From Rhodococcus marinonascens NBRC 14363 (GTDB taxonomy: Bacteria > Actinomycetota > Actinomycetes > Mycobacteriales > Mycobacteriaceae): 64,000 bases of DNA. Every line of letters begins with the position of its first letter. The stretch's first letter is position 1. The stretch lies in the NCBI RefSeq assembly GCF_001894885.1, contig NZ_BCXB01000001.1, forward strand, positions 310,001 to 374,000. Reading direction: 5' to 3'. Below, piece by piece: positions 61,246 to 64,000 of this stretch. The position numbers and the translations under genes are program-made. Under the pieces are notes generated by a model, which had not been told where the DNA came from, searched no databases, and saw nothing but the letters and a program-made list of their open reading frames with translations.

Positions 61246-62328
61246 ATGACTGCCCTCCCTCGCGTTCTCGTCACCGGCGCCACCGGCAAAACCGGCCGCG
61301 CAACTGTCCTGGCTCTGATCGAGCACCATTCCGACGTCGTCCAGACGCGGGCTCTGGTCCGAACAGACGACCACCGCGCCCGCGCACTTCGCGACGCTGG
61401 TGCCGAAGTTGTCATAGGTGATATGAGCGACATTCGAGATCTGCGCCGAGCCATGAGCGGCGTGCAGCGCGCCCATCTTGTCGTCGCTAACACCAACAAC
61501 TCACTCGACCACGCCCTGAACTTCGTGGTCGCCGCGGCGGCGGAACGCCTGGAGCACGTGGTGGCAATCGGGCAGTGGTTGGCGAGCGAAAGCCATCCGT
61601 CCTTGATGACCAGGCGAACCTCGCTGGTCGATCAGGTGCTCAGATGGATCCCAGAGGTCGACCACACGGTGATCAACGTCGGTTTCTTCGCCGACAACAT
61701 CATGTCTGGGCTTGGCATCGCCGCGCAGCTCGGCGTTCTCAGTCTTCCGCTTGGCAGGGGAGCAACTGCCGTCATCTCGAATGAGGACATCGGGCGCGTG
61801 GTCGCTGGCGTACTCAGCAACCCGGCGCCATACGCTGGTCGAACGCTCAGACCCACCGGACCGCAGGTTCTCACCCCAGAAGACATCGCCGCCGTGTTTG
61901 GCGAGGTGCTCGGTCGTGAGGTTCGGTACGTAGAGGCGTCCGAACGGATGGCGCTCAAGTCGTTGAGGGCGGAGGGAAGAAGGGCCCCCTTCGAGCAGGC
62001 TCAGGTCGTCCACTACCTTCGCGAGTATCGTCGCGGAACGTTCGCCGCAGGGGGAGCCACCAACGTCGTCGCGGAGGTGACGGGCAGGCCCGCCGAAGAC
62101 CTCACGACGATCGTCAGACGCTACGCCCTTTCGGATCCGCTTGCGCGGCGCTCACTGCCGAATTTGTTCCGCGCGGTGGCGCAAACCGCGAAGGTCATGC
62201 TAACGCGCCCTCTGGATCTGAAGCGTTGGGAGCGCGAGAACGACCTGCCTACGGTCGATGGCGAAGACAGCATCGACGTGGCCGAGTGGAACCGGACCCA
62301 CGCCGTCCCCAATGCCTTCGGGGTGTAG
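61246..62328 (+). CDS. NmrA-like NAD(P)-binding protein
   Basis: A 360-aa Rossmann-fold protein of the atypical SDR/NmrA group: VLVTGATGKTGRATVLALIE is the NAD(P) motif (GxxGxxG), followed by DAGAEVVIGDMSDIRDLRRA and VINVGFFADNIMSGLGIAAQ. Such proteins act as redox sensors or as reductases of quinones and related electrophiles. The ATG at 61246 has AGGA at a good distance; the ATG at 61216 lies closer to the operator. It is followed by the SRPBCC gene in the same direction. Confidence 0.85.
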   Translation: MTALPRVLVTGATGKTGRATVLALIEHHSDVVQTRALVRTDDHRARALRDAGAEVVIGDMSDIRDLRRAMSGVQRAHLVVANTNNSLDHALNFVVAAAAERLEHVVAIGQWLASESHPSLMTRRTSLVDQVLRWIPEVDHTVINVGFFADNIMSGLGIAAQLGVLSLPLGRGATAVISNEDIGRVVAGVLSNPAPYAGRTLRPTGPQVLTPEDIAAVFGEVLGREVRYVEASERMALKSLRAEGRRAPFEQAQVVHYLREYRRGTFAAGGATNVVAEVTGRPAEDLTTIVRRYALSDPLARRSLPNLFRAVAQTAKVMLTRPLDLKRWERENDLPTVDGEDSIDVAEWNRTHAVPNAFGV

Positions 62329-62473
62329 GTGAACAACGATGACCCATACGCTCCATGGTCGACCACGGGCTTTACGGCCGGCAGACCAAAACGACGGCGT
62401 ACTCGACGTCGTCAACGGGACAACCCCGCGAGATCGATCTGGCCGACAAGTACTCGAAAGAAGGACACCCGCC

Positions 62474-62968
62474 ATGTCGCATGAGGAAGAGATCATGAGC
62501 GTCACCATCGTCGATGCCGGACCCGGCCAGACAAGCCGATCCGTTGAGGTCGCCGCGCCAGCGGCCGAACTGTTCGCAATCGTGGCCGATCCGAGCCGTC
62601 ACCACGAACTCGACGGCTCCGGCACCGTCGGTGACAACATCGTCGCACCGCCGAAACTAGTCGCAGGATCACGTTTCGCCACCAAAATGCGGATGTTCGG
62701 CATGCCGTACCGCATCACCAGCACTATCACCGCACTCAAGCCAGACGAGCTAATCGAATGGCGACACCCCCTCGGCCACCACTGGCGGTGGGAGTTTACG
62801 GCGTTATCACCCAAACTCACCCGCGTTACCGAGACCTACGATTACCGCAACACCGGGTCGATCAAAGAGCGGTTGCGGTTCTACCAACGCACGGGTTTCG
62901 TGAAAAGTAACGCCGCCGGCATTGAAGCGACGCTGGCCAAACTTCGCAGCCGCCACCTTCACACGTAG
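62474..62968 (+). CDS. SRPBCC (START-like) family protein
   Basis: A protein of about 164 aa with the polyketide_cyc2 fold: [60 protein letters not shown] and [14 protein letters not shown] [26 protein letters not shown] proteins bind hydrophobic ligands in a large cavity and often work with redox enzymes. Two starts are plausible: ATG 62474 with AAAGGA upstream and ATG 62495 with GAGGAAGAG upstream. It ends the cassette, about 146 bp after the NmrA-like gene. Confidence 0.85.
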   Translation: MSHEEEIMSVTIVDAGPGQTSRSVEVAAPAAELFAIVADPSRHHELDGSGTVGDNIVAPPKLVAGSRFATKMRMFGMPYRITSTITALKPDELIEWRHPLGHHWRWEFTALSPKLTRVTETYDYRNTGSIKERLRFYQRTGFVKSNAAGIEATLAKLRSRHLHT

Positions 62969-63005
62969 GCGTCTACGCAACGACCTAATGTACCCAACAG
63001 GGGCA

Positions 63006-64000
63006 CTATGAGCCGCCTGTCCTGTCCGGCGCTGCTTTGCAGGCGTGAACTGCACGTGGAGCGTGTTGGTAGGCGAAAGTGTCTGTCCCGCAAGATATGA
63101 ACAAGAGACCATCTGTCACTCGCACCACACCGAAAAGGGTTTGTCGTGGGTGCTTTCCCGCAGCGCTTAGGGTCCGCTGTCTCGTTTCTAAAGAAAAGAG
63201 ACAGCCGATCAGCGAATCGTTCACGAGGGCGTAGCCACCGGCAAGTCCGCCTTGGTTGCACAGGAGTCGTCGTCGGCGGACCCTGCGTTGGCGTAATTTC
63301 CCGGTCTGGCTGTCTACCCGTCGAACTACCCGGCGGGCCGTCCGTGGCAAGCACGTCGGTGGGAAAATTCCGTGCGATGCCGCCGTAGGTGGCCTGGGAC
63401 CGCGACCAGCGACGGAAGATCCGGCGGGCCGTCAGGTAGGCGTCCTGAGCGATCTCCACGACCGCAGTGGCTCGTTGCAATCCATGGACGCCCCAGAAGC
63501 GGCCCTGTCCGTGGCCCGGCTTGCGCCACGCGTCGGGCACGATGTGTTGATACTCCGTGTCGCCCTGGCGGTTTGGCGAAGAATGTTTGGTGAAGTAGAT
63601 CGCTAGACGTTTGGGATCGCATGCGCGCAACCCGTTGAGGACGTCGACAGCCGTGCCGGCGAGCAGATGGCGCGCGCGTTGCTCAGGGTTAGGGTGCGCA
63701 ACGATGTCGGCCCATTCCTGTGACAGCCACTCCCAGAATAGGCGCCCAGATCGTCCGGGGATCTGCGGTGGCGCCATCCACAGGTGAATGTGCGGGGCGC
63801 CACGTCGCTGAAATTCCAGCTTCCAGATGTGCCGGGCTGGCTCGCCCCATTCGCGTTGAAATCGCCTACGCCACAACACCATATGTCGCTTCACACTGGC
63901 GCCATCAGGGGGCACGCATTCCCAATCGTCGGGGTAGGTCAGGGTCACCATCGCTGGCACACGGCCGCACTCCACCAGTGGGGTGTAGTCGAGCTCGGCG
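63006..64000 (-). pseudogene. rolling-circle replication initiator (RepSA-like), frameshifted, cut by the right edge
   Basis: The first frame, open to the window edge, holds MVTLTYPDDWECVPPDGASV, WKLEFQRRGAPHIHLWMAPP (HUH motif with His-x-His) and RLAIYFTKHSSPNRQG (catalytic Tyr region). The natural C terminus, RRVDSQTGKLRQRRVRRRRL and GGLAGGYALVNDS, is in a different frame that starts near 63350, so a one-base shift lies around 63345-63400. The first frame instead runs on to 62959 without a domain. Replication activity is probably lost, though the N terminus is not in the window. Confidence 0.7.

Larger units (their letters stand above)
58199..64000 (-). mobile_element. decayed actinobacterial integrative element (AICE type) at tRNA-Phe
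   Basis: The order from tRNA-Phe outward is a tyrosine integrase, an excisionase-type HTH protein, an FtsK/SpoIIIE-type translocase and a rolling-circle Rep with HUH motif. This is the gene set of AICEs such as pSAM2. All but the HTH protein carry clear damage: the integrase has a deletion, a frameshift and a Cys in place of the Tyr; the FtsK gene lacks its 5' half; the Rep is frameshifted. An intact cassette (HxlR regulator, NmrA-like, SRPBCC) lies between FtsK and Rep. The right boundary is outside the window. Confidence 0.75.

Overview
The window is a high-GC actinobacterial chromosome segment from the Mycobacteriales, most likely a Rhodococcus. The evidence is gene order: purL, purF-purM, DUF3073, YgfZ-like, class IV aminotransferase, nitrobindin, DUF1416, sulfurtransferase, LmeA-like, GlnR, MshD, pst genes, PhoU, LCP, Dus and DesA follow the order of Mycobacterium tuberculosis Rv0803 to Rv0824c. 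The cydABDC operon and an accessory block are inserted into that backbone. Many genes have a -10-like hexamer only 6-8 nt before the start, which suggests leaderless mRNAs. All functions are read from sequence; no database search was run.

Layout. 1-4.2 kb: a CitA/DcuS-type sensor kinase (cut by the left edge) divergent from a DctA dicarboxylate symporter, then a glutathione-peroxidase-like gene, a deacetylase-like gene and an MBL-fold hydrolase. 4.3-13.7 kb: purS-purQ, a VOC protein, an M18 aminopeptidase, a secreted DUF4185 protein, purL, an alpha/beta-hydrolase, a CPBP protease and an SCP-like protein. 13.7-25.5 kb: accessory block with a CFA-type lipid methyltransferase, an orphan GluB-like lipoprotein, a HadA/HadB-like dehydratase pair, a ter cluster whose DUF475 gene has lost its N-terminal half, several tiny membrane-protein genes, a frameshifted nuclease-like gene, and remnants of IS481, IS3 and a serine recombinase. 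25.5-32.6 kb: purF, purM, DUF3073, asparaginase, MOSC, YgfZ-like and aminotransferase. 32.6-38.7 kb: cydABDC preceded by a perfect palindrome.

38.9-53.6 kb: nitrobindin with a coupled 32-aa membrane peptide; DUF1416-sulfurtransferase preceded by four 15-bp repeats and a 21-codon polycysteine leader ORF; lmeA, glnR-mshD, a PHO box and pstSCAB, phoU, an LCP ligase, dus and desA. 53.6-58.2 kb: an MFS pseudogene, membrane proteins, an MHS-family transporter, a gamma-butyrolactone-receptor-like TetR regulator and tRNAs Lys, Glu, Asp and Phe. 58.2-64 kb: a decayed actinobacterial integrative element (AICE type) beside tRNA-Phe. Its integrase, FtsK-like translocase and Rep are all damaged, but it carries an intact HxlR / NmrA-like / SRPBCC cassette under a palindromic operator; it runs past the right edge.

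The most interesting items are the polycysteine leader with its repeat array (likely cysteine-responsive attenuation), the cyd palindrome, the HxlR operator duplicated at the breakpoint of the truncated FtsK gene, the half-size DUF475 gene, and a diverged ~90-bp repeat found at two accessory sites. No CRISPR array was seen.
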